Shown here piece by piece: positions 41,003 through 50,733 of a DNA stretch of 64,000 bases; within the stretch, counting starts at the first letter, position 1, and the number at the start of each line of letters is the position of its first letter. The notes below the pieces were generated by a model. The model worked only from the letters and a program-made list of their open reading frames with translations, searched no databases and was not told the origin of the DNA. The position numbers were made by a program, and so were the translations under genes. This stretch comes from Nocardioides daejeonensis (lineage in GTDB: Bacteria > Actinomycetota > Actinomycetes > Propionibacteriales > Nocardioidaceae), in the NCBI RefSeq assembly GCF_003194585.1, contig NZ_QHKZ01000001.1, forward strand, positions 806,001 through 870,000, written 5' to 3'.

Positions 41003-41931
41003 CAGGCGACTTCCTCTCCGGCAAGCAGGTGGTAGAGCACGGACATCCGGACCGCGACTCCCGAGGAGACCTGGTCCAGCACCTTGCTGGATGCGGCGTC
41101 GGCCGCCTCCGGGGCGATCTCCAGGCCGCGGTTCATCGGGCCGGGGTGGCAGATGGGAGTGTCGGGCTTCAGCAACGACAGGCGACCACGCGTCAGCCCG
41201 TAGCCGACCGTGTACTCGCGCGGTGTCGGGAAGAACCCGCCCTGCATCCGCTCGCGCTGCACCCGCAGCATCATCACTGCGTCGGCGCTGGGCAGCACCT
41301 CGTCGAGGTCCCAGCTCGCCGCGAACCCGGCCTCCTTCGACCAGGCGTCGATGCCGCTCGGCATCAGGGTCGGCGGAGCGACGACGGTCACCTCCGCCCC
41401 TAGCTTGCGCAGCAGCTTGACGTTGGAGCGGAAGACCCGGCTGTGGGTGAGGTCGCCGACGATCACCACGTGCCGGCCGGCGAGGTCGCCGAGCTGGCGC
41501 TGCAGGGTGTAGGCGTCGAGCAGCGCCTGGGTGGGGTGCTCGTGCATCCCGTCGCCGGCGTTGATCACCGCGACGTCGACCCAGTTGCTGATCTGCTCAG
41601 CCGCACCGCTCGCGGCGTGCCGTACGACGAGTGCGTCCACACCCATCGCGGTCACCGTGAGCACGGTGTCGCGCAGGCTCTCGCCCTTGCTCGCCGAGGA
41701 GCCCTTGGCCGAGATGTTGATCGTGTCGGCCGAGAGCCACTTGCCGGCGATCTCGAAGCTGGAGCGGGTGCGCGTCGAGTCCTCGAAGAAGAGGTTGATC
41801 ACCGTGCGGCCCCGCAGCGCCGGGAGCTTCTTCACCGAACGGCGTTGCACGTCGTGCATCTCGGCGGCGGTACCGAAGAGGGTCTCGATGTCATCGACCG
41901 TGAGGTCGTCGATGCTCAGCAGATGCTTCAT
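41002..41931 (-). CDS. pyrB: Aspartate carbamoyltransferase, catalytic subunit
   Basis: 309 residues. It joins carbamoyl phosphate and aspartate. Motifs are [12 protein letters not shown] (carbamoyl phosphate site), [27 protein letters not shown], and a late MRVQRERM loop. No regulatory pyrI chain is in the window, so control is more likely through PyrR than by allosteric PyrI. The ATG at 41931 overlaps the pyrR stop (ATGA). Confidence 0.95.
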   Translation of the reverse strand: MKHLLSIDDLTVDDIETLFGTAAEMHDVQRRSVKKLPALRGRTVINLFFEDSTRTRSSFEIAGKWLSADTINISAKGSSASKGESLRDTVLTVTAMGVDALVVRHAASGAAEQISNWVDVAVINAGDGMHEHPTQALLDAYTLQRQLGDLAGRHVVIVGDLTHSRVFRSNVKLLRKLGAEVTVVAPPTLMPSGIDAWSKEAGFAASWDLDEVLPSADAVMMLRVQRERMQGGFFPTPREYTVGYGLTRGRLSLLKPDTPICHPGPMNRGLEIAPEAADAASSKVLDQVSSGVAVRMSVLYHLLAGEEVA

Positions 41932-42503
41932 GCCTGCCCCTCCGCTCCGGCCGCGTCCGCGATCCGCACCTCGTCGTACCCGTCGCTCTCCACCAACCGG
42001 ACCATCACCCGCTCGGTGCGCGCGCTGGGCAGGTTCTTGCCGACGTGGTCGGCGCGGATCGGCAGCTCACGATGGCCCCGGTCGACCAGGACAGCGAGCC
42101 GTACCACGCCTGGGCGGCCGTAGTCGGCGAGCGCGTCGAGCGCGGCACGGATCGTGCGGCCCGAGTAGAGCACGTCGTCCACGAGCACCACGGTCTTCCC
42201 GTCGACGCCGCTGCCGGGGATCTCGGTGCGCTGCGGGCCGCGGGCCGGGTGCTTGCGGAGATCGTCGCGATACAGCGTCACGTCGAGCGATCCCACCTCG
42301 GGGACCCGGCCTTCGACCTCGCCGATCCGCTCCGCGATCCGGCGCGCCAGCGGCACGCCGCGAGTCGGGAGGCCGAGGAGCAGGAGATCATCCGCTCCCC
42401 GGTTGCGCTCAAGGATCTCGTGGGAGATCCGCGTCAGTGCCCGGGCGATGTCCTGGGCGTCGAGGACCGCGCGACCGCGGTCGTCCTCAGGGCTGGGTGG
42501 CAT
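41928..42503 (-). CDS. pyrR: Bifunctional pyr operon regulator / uracil phosphoribosyltransferase
   Basis: 191 residues. PyrR binds a hairpin in pyr mRNA when UMP is high, and has weak uracil phosphoribosyltransferase activity. The PRPP motif [13 protein letters not shown] is intact; [16 protein letters not shown] and a basic region used for RNA binding are also present. The ATG at 42503 has GGAG 9 bases upstream inside the regulatory leader. It heads pyrR-pyrB-pyrC and by inference also controls the second leader before carA. Confidence 0.95.
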   Translation of the reverse strand: MPPSPEDDRGRAVLDAQDIARALTRISHEILERNRGADDLLLLGLPTRGVPLARRIAERIGEVEGRVPEVGSLDVTLYRDDLRKHPARGPQRTEIPGSGVDGKTVVLVDDVLYSGRTIRAALDALADYGRPGVVRLAVLVDRGHRELPIRADHVGKNLPSARTERVMVRLVESDGYDEVRIADAAGAEGQA

Positions 42504-42512
42504 ACCTGCCGG

Positions 42513-42548
42513 CTCCTTCTCCGCCTCACAGGACGGCTCGTTAAAGGA
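42513..42548 (-). promoter_or_regulatory. PyrR-binding leader of pyrR
   Basis: The RNA has the hairpin CCGUC-CUGUGA-GGCGG (42521-42536) with PyrR hexaloop CUGUGA, then a lower helix UUCCUUU/GAAGGAG (42543-42549 with 42513-42519) that covers the Shine-Dalgarno of pyrR, with a 6 by 1 internal loop between. This is the arrangement expected for autogenous translational repression. Confidence 0.8.
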
Positions 42549-42556
42549 AGTGGACC

Positions 42557-42578
42557 GCGCGCCAACTTATCAGCGCGC
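42557..42578. promoter_or_regulatory. pyrR promoter flanked by GCGCGC arms
   Basis: GCGCGC (42557-42562) and GCGCGC (42573-42578) flank CAACTTATCA. On the minus strand GATAAG (42566-42571) is a -10 candidate, so the inverted repeat is centred on the promoter. The region also lies upstream of the acetoacetate decarboxylase-like gene. Confidence 0.4.
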
Positions 42579-42657
42579 TGCCCGGCGGCGCACGGCGAGG
42601 GCCCGTCGCCCGGACGGAAAACTCCGGACCGGCGGGACGAACGGCACCGGCGTGCAT

Positions 42658-42663
42658 CAGAAT
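42658..42663 (+). promoter_or_regulatory. -10 box of the acetoacetate decarboxylase-like gene, leaderless
   Basis: CAGAAT lies 6 bases before the ATG at 42670. Confidence 0.4.
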
Positions 42664-42669
42664 CTCGCC

Positions 42670-43365
42670 ATGACTCTCGATCTGCGCGATGTGCCGGGTG
42701 TGCCCGAGTGCACCCTCCCCGCCGAGCTGGTGGCAGACCTCCCCGCGAACACCGCGCCTGCGCCGTGGTCGGTCGCCGCCCAGGCTGTGGTGTGGTGGGC
42801 CAAGGCGACGCCGGAGGCCAACGACGCTCTGCCGCCTGCACTACGAGCCCGCGGACGCGCGGCCGTCGTCATCGGCGGCCTGGTCCGGTACGCCGACACC
42901 CCGGTCGGGCGCTACGACGAGGTCTTCGGCGTCGTGGGTCTCCGCGTCGGCCGGCGCTTCGTCGGCACGATCCCGTTCATGTCGGTGGACTCCCCCACCA
43001 GCCTCGTCGGCGGTCGCGCCAACTGGGCGATCCCCAAGACGCTCTCCCGTTTCACCGGCGCGCCTACCGGGAGCTCCTTCGGCGCCGAGGGGGCCACCGA
43101 CCGCTCCTGGTCGGTGCGGGCCGCACAGATCCGGACCTCCGGACCGCGGCTGCCGGTCTTCAGCCGGGCGCGAGTGATCCAGCAGTTCCCCGACGGCTCG
43201 CTGCGCGGTACCAGGCTCAAGGCGAGTGGCCGGATGCGCCTCGCCACGGTGGACGTCGAGGTGACCTCTGACGGGGTCCTCGGCTCCTGGCTCGTGCCCG
43301 GGACACACCGGGGCGCCGTGCTCGAGCGGACCCGCTTCACGCTGGGCGCTCCGCAACCGTTCTGA
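42670..43365 (+). CDS. Acetoacetate decarboxylase family protein
   Basis: 231 residues. The ADC-like fold is suggested by PFMSVDSPTSLVGGRANW and AIPKTLSRFTG, where Lys in IPK lines up with the Lys of the family's YPK motif, the Schiff-base residue in true acetoacetate decarboxylase. Many members of the superfamily do other reactions, so the substrate is uncertain. The ATG at 42670 follows a -10-like box at leaderless distance. It is divergent from pyrR and converges on nusB. Confidence 0.75.
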   Translation: MTLDLRDVPGVPECTLPAELVADLPANTAPAPWSVAAQAVVWWAKATPEANDALPPALRARGRAAVVIGGLVRYADTPVGRYDEVFGVVGLRVGRRFVGTIPFMSVDSPTSLVGGRANWAIPKTLSRFTGAPTGSSFGAEGATDRSWSVRAAQIRTSGPRLPVFSRARVIQQFPDGSLRGTRLKASGRMRLATVDVEVTSDGVLGSWLVPGTHRGAVLERTRFTLGAPQPF

Positions 43366-43410
43366 GCCGCTACCGACCCGAGGCGAACACGAGGAGCGCT
43401 GCGAACAGCC

Positions 43411-43827
43411 TCACGGCGTCGGCTTGCCGGCCTTGCTGCGCTGGATCGCGCCCAACACGCCGTTGACGAAGCTCGGGGAGTCGTCGGTCGACAGCTCCTG
43501 CACCAGCGCGAGAGCCTCGCTCACCGCGACGCCGTCCGGAACGTCCTCGGCCCAGAGCAGCTCGTAGACACCCAACCGGAGCACGTTCCGGTCGACCACC
43601 GGCATCCGCTCGAGGGTCCAGCCCTCAGCGGCCTCCCGGATCTCACGGTCGATCTCCTGGAGGTGCTCGGCGACGCCCTTGACCAGCTCGACCGTGTAGG
43701 GGTTGCTCAGCGGCTCCCCCTCCTGGATCCAGCGGTCGAGGGACGCCGACGGTGTCTCGTTGCGCAGCTCACCGGCGTAGAGGATGTCCAGCGCCCGCTT
43801 GCGCGCCTTGCTGCGCGAACCAGCCAT
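43411..43827 (-). CDS. nusB: Transcription antitermination factor NusB
   Basis: 138 residues. NusB with NusE binds boxA of rRNA transcripts. The N-terminal [16 protein letters not shown] and the helix [10 protein letters not shown] match the family, as does the C-terminal FVNGVLGAI. The ATG at 43827 shares one base with the efp stop (TGATG). efp-nusB is the usual order in actinobacteria, often just upstream of pyrR as here, although the decarboxylase gene lies between. Confidence 0.93.
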   Translation of the reverse strand: MAGSRSKARKRALDILYAGELRNETPSASLDRWIQEGEPLSNPYTVELVKGVAEHLQEIDREIREAAEGWTLERMPVVDRNVLRLGVYELLWAEDVPDGVAVSEALALVQELSTDDSPSFVNGVLGAIQRSKAGKPTP

Positions 43828-44390
43828 CAGGACTTGACGCGACCCAGGTAGGAGGAGTCGCGGGTGTCGACCTTGACCTTCTCGCCGGTGGAGAGGAAGA
43901 GCGGCACCTGGATCGTGTGGCCGGTCTCCAGCGTGGCCGGCTTGGTGCCGCCCGTGGAGCGGTCGCCCTGCAGACCGGGCTCGGTCTCGGCGATCAGCAG
44001 CTCGACGGAGGCAGGCAGCTCGACGTAGAGCACCCGTCCGTCGTTGGTGGCGACGATCGCCTCCTGGTTCTCCAACATGAAGTTCGCGGCGTCGCCGACG
44101 ATCTCCGGGGTGACCTCGATCTGGTCGTAGGTCTGGACGTCCATGAAGACGTAGGACGTGCCGTCGTTGTAGAGGTACTGCATCGAGCGCTTGTCCACGT
44201 TGGCGGTCTCGACCTTGGTACCCGCGTTGAAGGTCTTGTCGACGGTCTTGCCCGACTCGACGTTCTTCAGCTTGGTGCGCACGAACGCGGGGCCCTTGCC
44301 CGGCTTGACGTGCTGGAACTCCACGACGGACCAGAGCTGCCCGTCGATGTTGAGAACCATGCCGTTCTTGAGGTCGTTGGTGGTTGCCAT
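43827..44390 (-). CDS. efp: Translation elongation factor P
   Basis: 187 residues. It relieves ribosomes stalled at proline runs. Three barrel domains are visible; the tip loop VKPGKGPAF carries the Lys that is modified or acts unmodified. The C-terminal [18 protein letters not shown] is also typical. The ATG at 44390 begins [10 protein letters not shown]; the frame open upstream has no coding character. The PPG-rich tip loop is of the actinobacterial type; no modification enzyme is in the window. Confidence 0.95.
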   Translation of the reverse strand: MATTNDLKNGMVLNIDGQLWSVVEFQHVKPGKGPAFVRTKLKNVESGKTVDKTFNAGTKVETANVDKRSMQYLYNDGTSYVFMDVQTYDQIEVTPEIVGDAANFMLENQEAIVATNDGRVLYVELPASVELLIAETEPGLQGDRSTGGTKPATLETGHTIQVPLFLSTGEKVKVDTRDSSYLGRVKS

Positions 44391-44474
44391 GCGCGGATGA
44401 GCCTTCTTCGCTGGGTCGGGGATCTCGGGGCCGGCGATCGTGCGCAGACGCACCAGATCGGGCCGACCGCCCAT

Positions 44475-44482
44475 GCTATACG
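44475..44482. promoter_or_regulatory. Shared TATA core between efp and the WS/DGAT gene
   Basis: GCTATACG holds TATACG for the plus strand and TATAGC for the minus strand. It lies in the middle of the 165-base gap, so either or both genes could use it, with leaders of about 65-80 bases. Confidence 0.35.
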
Positions 44483-44555
44483 CCCCACGAAGAGGCCCCC
44501 ACATCCGTACGATGCTCCTCAGCCCTGCCAGCCCTCACCTGCACCGGGGAGCCTC

Positions 44556-45905
44556 ATGAAACTGCTCAGCCCCGTCGACGCGATGTTCTGGCGGATGGAG
44601 TCGCCGCGGACGCCCATGCACATCGGCGCGCTCGCGATCTTCCGCGCCCCCGACGACGCCGGGCCTGGCTACGCGCGCAGCATCTACGAGGCGTTCGCGG
44701 AGCTGGAGTTCATCCCGTTCCCCTTCGACTCCCGTGTGGTGGGGGCCGTGGGCGACCTGGTGCCGCGCTGGGAGAAGGCGGCACCCGATCCGGACTACCA
44801 CGTGCACCTGGCCGCGGTCCCGCAGCCGGGCGGCGAGCGCGAGCTCGGCAGCCTCGTGCAGCGCCTGCACTCGACCCCTCTCGACCTCGACAAGCCGTTG
44901 TGGGAGGCCTACGTCATCGAGGGACTCTCCGACAACCGGTTTGCCTTCTACTTCAAGGCGCACCACTGCAGTGTCGACGGGATGGGCGCCGTCAACGTGA
45001 TCCGGCACTGGCTGACGGCCGAGCCGCGCCAGACGCACGCTCTCGCCGACGTGCCGGGGCTCCAGGAGGACGGTCGGCACCCGGTCGACGCACTCGCCCG
45101 CACGACGGCCGCCCGCACCTCCGAGGGCCTCCGCGCGGTCGGCGAGGTCGGCGCCAAGCTGACCGGGATGGTCGGTGGCGCCAACAGCCACATCCGGGCC
45201 GCGCTACGCACGCCACGCACTCCCTTCAACACCCGCATCACCCGACACCGCAGGGTCGCCATGGCGGAGCTCCCGCTGTCCCGGCTGAAGGCGGTCGCCG
45301 CGGCCTCCGAGACGACGGTCAACGACGTGGTGCTCGCTTCGCTCGGCGCCGCCGTACGCCGCTACCTGAGCGAGCAGGAGACGCTGCCGGCCGCCGACGT
45401 CACCGCGTCGATCCCGGTGGGCTTCGAGCGGGAGGCCGACACCATCAACGCGGCGACCGGATTCGTCTGCCCGCTGGGGACCGCCGACGGGGATCCGCTC
45501 GAGCGGCTGCGCCGGATCCACGCCGTGACGACCCGGGGCAAGGCAGAGCTGCTCGACATGTCACCGAACGCGCTCCAGCACTACACGCTGCTGGGGTTGC
45601 TGCCGCTGGCTGTCGGGCAGAAGACCGGTGCACTCCAGAAGCTGCCGCCGATCTTCAACTTCACGGTCTCCAACGTCGTGCTCTCCAAGGAGCCGCTGCA
45701 CCTGGGCGGCGCCAGGCTGGAGACGCTCGTGCCGCTGTCGTTCCTCTGTGACGGCTACGGGCTCAACGTGACTCTCGTCGGCTACACCGACACGGTGACC
45801 CTCGGCATCGTGGGCTGCCGCGACACGATCCCGCACCTGCAGCGCCTGGCGCCGTACACGGTGGACGCCCTCGCCGAGCTGGAGCGGCTCACCGGACTCC
45901 GCTGA
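44556..45905 (+). CDS. Wax ester synthase / diacylglycerol acyltransferase (WS/DGAT)
   Basis: 449 residues. It transfers acyl groups from acyl-CoA to diacylglycerol or fatty alcohols and makes storage lipid. The catalytic HHxxxDG motif is HHCSVDG (His136, His137, Asp141). The N-terminal [19 protein letters not shown] and the later [19 protein letters not shown] are family features. Actinobacteria often carry several copies, and this single one may not be the main enzyme. GGGGAG lies 4 bases before the ATG at 44556. It lies on the opposite strand within the otherwise minus-strand aro-efp-nusB-pyr block. Confidence 0.92.
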   Translation: MKLLSPVDAMFWRMESPRTPMHIGALAIFRAPDDAGPGYARSIYEAFAELEFIPFPFDSRVVGAVGDLVPRWEKAAPDPDYHVHLAAVPQPGGERELGSLVQRLHSTPLDLDKPLWEAYVIEGLSDNRFAFYFKAHHCSVDGMGAVNVIRHWLTAEPRQTHALADVPGLQEDGRHPVDALARTTAARTSEGLRAVGEVGAKLTGMVGGANSHIRAALRTPRTPFNTRITRHRRVAMAELPLSRLKAVAAASETTVNDVVLASLGAAVRRYLSEQETLPAADVTASIPVGFEREADTINAATGFVCPLGTADGDPLERLRRIHAVTTRGKAELLDMSPNALQHYTLLGLLPLAVGQKTGALQKLPPIFNFTVSNVVLSKEPLHLGGARLETLVPLSFLCDGYGLNVTLVGYTDTVTLGIVGCRDTIPHLQRLAPYTVDALAELERLTGLR

Positions 45906-45926
45906 CGGCATCTCCTCGACAGGTAG

Positions 45927-46358
45927 TCAGAGGCTTCCGGCCAGGAACTCCAGCGCCCGGCGGTAGCCGTCGACACCGTGGCCGGCGATGACCGTCGCGG
46001 CGTGCGGGGTCACCACCGAGGTGTGCCGGAACTCCTCAGGGCGCTGCAGCGGCTCCGAGAGATGCACCTCCACCAGGGGCGCGGTCAACTGCGCACAGGC
46101 GTCGAAGATCGCGTAGGAGTAGTGAGTCCACGCCGCAGCGTTGAGCACCACCGGGTGCCCGGCGTCCGCCGCGGCGTTGAGCCAGTCGAGCATCTCGCCC
46201 TCGTGGTTGGTCTGCCGTACCTCGACCTCCAGTCCCAGGTCGCGTCCCCACTCCTGGCACCGCTCGGCGAGCTCTGCGTGGGTGGTGTGACCGTAGATCT
46301 CCGGCTGGCGCCGACCCAGCCGACCCAGGTTGGGTCCGTTGAGGATCAGCACCGTCAT
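45927..46358 (-). CDS. aroQ: 3-dehydroquinate dehydratase, type II
   Basis: 143 residues. It removes water from dehydroquinate in the shikimate pathway. Family motifs are LNGPNLGRLG, RQPEIYG (catalytic Tyr), NAAAWTHYSYAI and EVHLSEP with the catalytic His in the H-x-S region. It overlaps aroB by 4 bases (ATGA). Type II is the usual form in actinobacteria. Confidence 0.95.
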   Translation of the reverse strand: MTVLILNGPNLGRLGRRQPEIYGHTTHAELAERCQEWGRDLGLEVEVRQTNHEGEMLDWLNAAADAGHPVVLNAAAWTHYSYAIFDACAQLTAPLVEVHLSEPLQRPEEFRHTSVVTPHAATVIAGHGVDGYRRALEFLAGSL

Positions 46359-47452
46359 CGGGCACCGCCGAGAGCCGCGTACGCCTCACGCAGATGGTCC
46401 TCGGAGGGGCCGGCGAGGATCCTCGGGTCCGCGAGACCGTGCAGCACCACGAGTCGCAGCTGCGAGCCACGCGACTTCTTGTCCACCGCCATGGTGGCGA
46501 GCAGCTCGTCGAACGCCGCTCCGGACCAGGTGGTGGCCAGGCCCACCGCGGCAAAGGCCCGGGCATGCCGAGCCGCGAGGTCGTCATCGATCAGGCCGGC
46601 GCGGCGGGCCACCTCGGCGACGTACACACAGCCGAGCGCGACGGCCTCGCCGTGCCGGATCTCGTAGTCGGTGGCGCGCTCGATCGCGTGCGCCAGGGTG
46701 TGTCCGTAGTTGAGCACCTCACGGCCCGGGTGCCCGTCGGCGCCGCCGGTCTCCTTGAGATCGGCCACCACCACGTCGATCTTGACCTGGATCGCCCGTT
46801 CGACCAGCTCACGCAGCACCGCGGAGGTCGAGTCCTGGGCGGCGCCGGGATCGCTCTCGGCCAGGTCGAGGATGGTGGGATCGGCGATGAAGCCGCACTT
46901 CACGACCTCGCCGAGGCCCGCTGAGATCTCCTCGCTCGGCAGTGTGTCCAGGAGGGCCAGGTCGCAGAGCACCCCTGCCGGCTCGTGGAAGGCGCCCACG
47001 AGGTTCTTGCCGGCGCCGGTGTTGATGCCGGTCTTGCCGCCCACCGCCGCGTCGACCATGGCCAACAGCGTGCTGGGCATGTGCACGACCCGTACGCCGC
47101 GCAGCCAGGACGCGGCGACGAAGCCGCCGACGTCCGTGGTCGCTCCGCCGCCGAAGGTGACCACCGCGTCGGAGCGGGTGAACCCTGCCTCGCCGAGCGC
47201 CTCCCAGCACTCGTGGGCGACGCTGGAGGTCTTGGCGCGCTCCCCGTCGGGGAGCGCCAGCGCAAGCACGTCGTAGTGCGCGACCAGGACGTCGAGCGCC
47301 TGCTGCGCGAGGTGGTGCAGGGGCTCCGCGTAGAGCAGGGCGACCCGCTGCACCGAGGTGCCGAGGACCGCGGGCAGATGCTCCGCCAAGCCGCGGCCCA
47401 CCACCACGTCGTACGGCGCGGCGCCGCCCACATGCAGCACGGTGTCGTTCAC
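46355..47452 (-). CDS. aroB: 3-dehydroquinate synthase
   Basis: 365 residues. It cyclises DAHP to dehydroquinate with NAD and a divalent metal. FGGGATTDVGGFVAASWLRG is here as the NAD loop in two pieces, and MPSTLLAMVDAAVGGKTGIN, GEVVKCGFI, LNYGHTLAHAIE (metal His) and HGEAVALG follow. It overlaps both neighbours by 4 bases, so aroC-K-B-Q are closely coupled. Confidence 0.95.
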   Translation of the reverse strand: MNDTVLHVGGAAPYDVVVGRGLAEHLPAVLGTSVQRVALLYAEPLHHLAQQALDVLVAHYDVLALALPDGERAKTSSVAHECWEALGEAGFTRSDAVVTFGGGATTDVGGFVAASWLRGVRVVHMPSTLLAMVDAAVGGKTGINTGAGKNLVGAFHEPAGVLCDLALLDTLPSEEISAGLGEVVKCGFIADPTILDLAESDPGAAQDSTSAVLRELVERAIQVKIDVVVADLKETGGADGHPGREVLNYGHTLAHAIERATDYEIRHGEAVALGCVYVAEVARRAGLIDDDLAARHARAFAAVGLATTWSGAAFDELLATMAVDKKSRGSQLRLVVLHGLADPRILAGPSEDHLREAYAALGGAR

Positions 47453-47958
47453 GGCTTCTCCTCCACCAGGTCGATGATCCGGGCAGCGACCTCGTCAGGG
47501 TCGAGCTCGTCGGTGCTGACACTGTGGGTCGCCACCGAGCGGTAGATCGGGGTGCGCTCGTCAAGGAGGGCCTTGATCCGCCCACGCACGTTGCCCAGCA
47601 GCAGCGGGCGGCCCGTGCCGAGACCGACCCGGCGGACCGCTTCTGCCAGACCCACCTCGAGGAAGACGACGGTGTGACCGCTCAGGTGCGCGCGCGTCTC
47701 GGGGTCGAGCACCGCACCACCGCCCAACGAGAGCACTCCCTCGTGCTCGGCCAACGCCCGCGCCACGGCAGCACGCTCGAGCTCCCGGAAGTGCGCCTCT
47801 CCACTCTCCACGAAGATGTCGGAGATGGTGCGCCCGGTCTCGGACTCCACGTCCTGATCGGTGTCGCGCACCGGGAGCTGCCAGCGCTCGCCGAGTCGTT
47901 CGGCGACGGTGGTCTTGCCGGCGCCCATCGGGCCGATGAGGACGATGCGCGGGCTCAC
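47449..47958 (-). CDS. aroK: Shikimate kinase
   Basis: 169 residues. It phosphorylates shikimate. The P-loop GPMGAGKTT is at residues 9-17; DTDQDVE (shikimate Asp), FRELE and LSLGGGAVL follow, then the lid RPLL. The start is GTG at 47958, overlapping the aroC stop (GTGA). The frame is open for a further 590 bases upstream but that is antisense-frame aroC. Confidence 0.93.
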   Translation of the reverse strand: MSPRIVLIGPMGAGKTTVAERLGERWQLPVRDTDQDVESETGRTISDIFVESGEAHFRELERAAVARALAEHEGVLSLGGGAVLDPETRAHLSGHTVVFLEVGLAEAVRRVGLGTGRPLLLGNVRGRIKALLDERTPIYRSVATHSVSTDELDPDEVAARIIDLVEEKP

Positions 47959-49133
47959 TTGTACGTGATCGCCTCGAGGTAGGAGGCGGCGTTCCGAGCC
48001 GTCTCGGCTACCGAGTCGCCGCCGAACTTCTCGACGACGGCGTCGGCCAGCACGAGTGCGACCATCGCCTCGGCGACGATGCCCGCCGCTGGGACGGCGC
48101 AGACGTCGGAGCGCTGGTGGTGCGCGACGGTGGCCTCGCCGGTGGCGACGTCGACGGTCCGGAGCGCCCGCGGCACCGTGGCGATGGGCTTCATCGCGGC
48201 GCGCACGCGCATCACCTCGCCGGTGGTCATGCCGCCCTCGATGCCGCCGGCACGCCCCGACGTACGCCGCAGGGCACCGTTCTCGGTGACGATCTCGTCG
48301 TGCGCGAGGGAGCCCGGCGTCGCTGCCAGGTCGAAGCCGTCCCCGACCTCGACGCCCTTGATCGCCTGGATCCCCATCAGCGCTCCCGCGAGGCGGGAGT
48401 CGAGGCGACGGTCCCAGTGCACGTGCGAGCCGAGACCCGGTGGCAGCCCGTGGACGACCACCTCGACGACTCCGCCGAGGGTGTCGCCGTCCTTGTGGGC
48501 CTGGTCGATCCGCTCGACCATCCGCTTGCTTGCCTCGGCGTCCAGGCACCGCACCGGGTCAGCGTCCAACCGCGCGACGTCGTCGGCAGCCGGGACCAGT
48601 CCGGCCGGGGCCGCAACACCGCCGAGCTCGACCACGTGCGAGACGATGCGCGCCCCGACTGCCTGCTCCAAGAAGTTGCTGGCCACCCGGCCCAGGGCGA
48701 CCCGTGCCGCCGTCTCCCGCGCCGAGGCGCGCTCCAGCACCGGCCGAGCCTCGTCGAAGTCGTACTTCTGCATGCCCGCGAGGTCGGCGTGCCCCGGCCG
48801 CGGTCGGGTGAGCGGGGCGTTACGGGCGCTCTCGGCCAGCTCCGCGGCGTCGACCGGGTCTGCGGCCATGACCTTCTCCCACTTCGGCCACTCGGTGTTG
48901 CCGACCTGGATCGCGACCGGACCGCCCTGCGTCTCGCCGTGGCGGACGCCGCCGACCACCGTGATCTGGTCCTGCTCGAACTTCATCCGCGCACCGCGGC
49001 CGTAGCCGAGCCGGCGGCGAGCCAGGGAGTCGGCGAGCTCCTCGGAGGTCACCCGCACGTGCGCAGGCAGGCCTTCGAGGATCGCAACCAGTGAGGGTCC
49101 GTGGGACTCGCCCGCAGTGAGCCATCGCAGCAT
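47955..49133 (-). CDS. aroC: Chorismate synthase
   Basis: 392 residues. It makes chorismate with reduced FMN. Motifs are [27 protein letters not shown] type Arg-rich loop (here [15 protein letters not shown]), [22 protein letters not shown] and [12 protein letters not shown]. The start M-L-R-W-L-T at 49133 is preferred to 49157 because the family begins with this strand. AAGACT 6 bases before the ATG may be a -10 box. First gene of aroC-K-B-Q. Confidence 0.95.
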   Translation of the reverse strand: MLRWLTAGESHGPSLVAILEGLPAHVRVTSEELADSLARRRLGYGRGARMKFEQDQITVVGGVRHGETQGGPVAIQVGNTEWPKWEKVMAADPVDAAELAESARNAPLTRPRPGHADLAGMQKYDFDEARPVLERASARETAARVALGRVASNFLEQAVGARIVSHVVELGGVAAPAGLVPAADDVARLDADPVRCLDAEASKRMVERIDQAHKDGDTLGGVVEVVVHGLPPGLGSHVHWDRRLDSRLAGALMGIQAIKGVEVGDGFDLAATPGSLAHDEIVTENGALRRTSGRAGGIEGGMTTGEVMRVRAAMKPIATVPRALRTVDVATGEATVAHHQRSDVCAVPAAGIVAEAMVALVLADAVVEKFGGDSVAETARNAASYLEAITYK

Positions 49134-49219
49134 GGGCCCAGTCTTCCATGCGCCCACGTGCTGGGATGCAACCCCACCCGCTCACGAGACAGCCGCAGCG
49201 CCGCCGTGGTGCACGGGGG

Positions 49220-49909
49220 CTAGGGGGCGAGCGGGGACCAGCCTGCGGCGACCAGAGCGATGCCGACCACGGCACCGACCAGCATGAACGGGCCGAACGG
49301 GAAGTGCCGGTCGTGCGTCAGCCGGGCAAGGCGCAGCACGACCCAGCCCAGGACACCCACGACGAAGCCGGCGTAGAGGCCGAGCACGAGCGTGCTCCAC
49401 CCGAGATAGCCCAGCGCGAGACCGAGCAGGCCGGACATCCGTACGTCGCCGTACCCCATGCCCCGGGTGAACCGCCACAGGCACCAGTAGAGGAGGCTCG
49501 CGGCCAGCCAGCCACCGGCTGCCCGGGTAAGCCCGTCGATCGAGCCGTCGAGCAGCCCGACGACCAGGAGCAGCACCACCAGCACCGGGTACGCCGGCAG
49601 CACGAGCCTCTTCGGCAGGAGCCGAGTCCGGAAGTCGAGGTGCGCCAACGCCACCCCGAGTGCGCCCAGTGGCACCAGGAACAGCAACGGCCACACCCAA
49701 CCGAGCGTGCCGCCCAGAACCGCCCCGACGATCGCCCCCGCGCCCACGTAGTACGGCGTCGCCCCGGTCGCGAGTACCGCGTACGGCGGCTTGCCCTCCT
49801 CCGGCTCCTCCGGTTCGGGCAGCGTAGCCACCCAGCGCGGCATGAGCCCAGCAGCCACCGCCGTCGCCGCCCCCGCAGCGAGCGCCGGCGCCAGAGCCAA
49901 CGAGCTCAT
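49220..49909 (-). CDS. Prepilin peptidase, A24 family
   Basis: 229 residues, about six to seven hydrophobic helices. The two aspartates of A24 aspartyl peptidases are in ALAHLDFRTRLLP and GMGYGDVRMS (G-x-G-D). The N-terminal methyltransferase-like domain of PilD is absent; the protein is of the short, CpaA/TadV-like type common in Gram-positive bacteria. It overlaps aroE by 4 bases (ATGA). No pilin or pilus assembly gene is in the window, so its substrate is encoded elsewhere. The location inside the aro block recurs in related actinobacteria as far as I recall. Confidence 0.85.
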   Translation of the reverse strand: MSSLALAPALAAGAATAVAAGLMPRWVATLPEPEEPEEGKPPYAVLATGATPYYVGAGAIVGAVLGGTLGWVWPLLFLVPLGALGVALAHLDFRTRLLPKRLVLPAYPVLVVLLLVVGLLDGSIDGLTRAAGGWLAASLLYWCLWRFTRGMGYGDVRMSGLLGLALGYLGWSTLVLGLYAGFVVGVLGWVVLRLARLTHDRHFPFGPFMLVGAVVGIALVAAGWSPLAP

Positions 49910-50733
49910 CGCGTCGACCCTCGTCCCGCGACCCGCTCGGCAAGGGCCTGCTCCCCCGCTGCGCGCATCGCCGTCAGGGGCGCCTCGACCCCGGTGAAGA
50001 GCCTGAACTGGGCAGCCGCCTGATGCACCAGGAGATCGAGGCCGCCGACCAGGATGCCGCGCTGGGCTGCGGCAAGCGGTGTCGGCCAGGGGTGGTAGAC
50101 CACCTCGAAGGTCACCGGCAGCCCGGCGCACGACTTCACCAGCTCCGCCGTCTGCGCTTCGGCAGGCACCGTCGACACCACGACCTCGCCGACCGGTCGA
50201 CCCGCGGCGAGCGTCTCGACCCGGACCTGCGGGGCACGGGGGTGGGCGCGCAGCGCCGCGACGGTCTCCGCAGCCCGTTCCGGCGCGCGCACCAGCAGAA
50301 GCAGCTCCGAAGCGCCGAGCTCGGCGAGCGCCAACCCGACCGAGGTGGCGGTCGCACCCCCTCCGAGGATCGTCGCACGGTCGATCGGGCCGTCGTACCG
50401 TTCCCGCAGCGCAGCGACAGCACCGGGCACGTCCGTGTTGTCGGCGGCCCAGCCTCCGTCGTCCTGGCGGATCAGGGTGTTGGCGCCACCTGCCAAGCGC
50501 GCGACCTCGGTGACCACCGACGCCAGCGGCAGCGCCGCCCGCTTGAGCGGCATGGTCAACGAGAGCCCCCGCCAGCTTGCGTCGAGACCAGCCAGGAAGT
50601 CGGCGAGCTCCGCCTCCCCGACGCGGTGCGCGTCGTACTCCCAGTCCAGCCCGGCCGCGGCATAGCCCGCGCGGTGCAGCACCGGGGAGAGCGAGTGGGC
50701 GATCGGGTCACCCAGCACTCCACAGCGCATCAT
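49906..50733 (-). CDS. aroE: Shikimate dehydrogenase
   Basis: 275 residues. It reduces 3-dehydroshikimate with NADPH. GVLGDPIAHSLSPVLH, LTMPLK with the catalytic Lys, NTDVPG, the nucleotide loop GGGATATS, and the final QAAAQFRLFTG are family features. The protein starts at 50733 (or one codon later at 50730), sharing a base with the mltG stop. Confidence 0.93.
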   Translation of the reverse strand: MMRCGVLGDPIAHSLSPVLHRAGYAAAGLDWEYDAHRVGEAELADFLAGLDASWRGLSLTMPLKRAALPLASVVTEVARLAGGANTLIRQDDGGWAADNTDVPGAVAALRERYDGPIDRATILGGGATATSVGLALAELGASELLLLVRAPERAAETVAALRAHPRAPQVRVETLAAGRPVGEVVVSTVPAEAQTAELVKSCAGLPVTFEVVYHPWPTPLAAAQRGILVGGLDLLVHQAAAQFRLFTGVEAPLTAMRAAGEQALAERVAGRGSTR

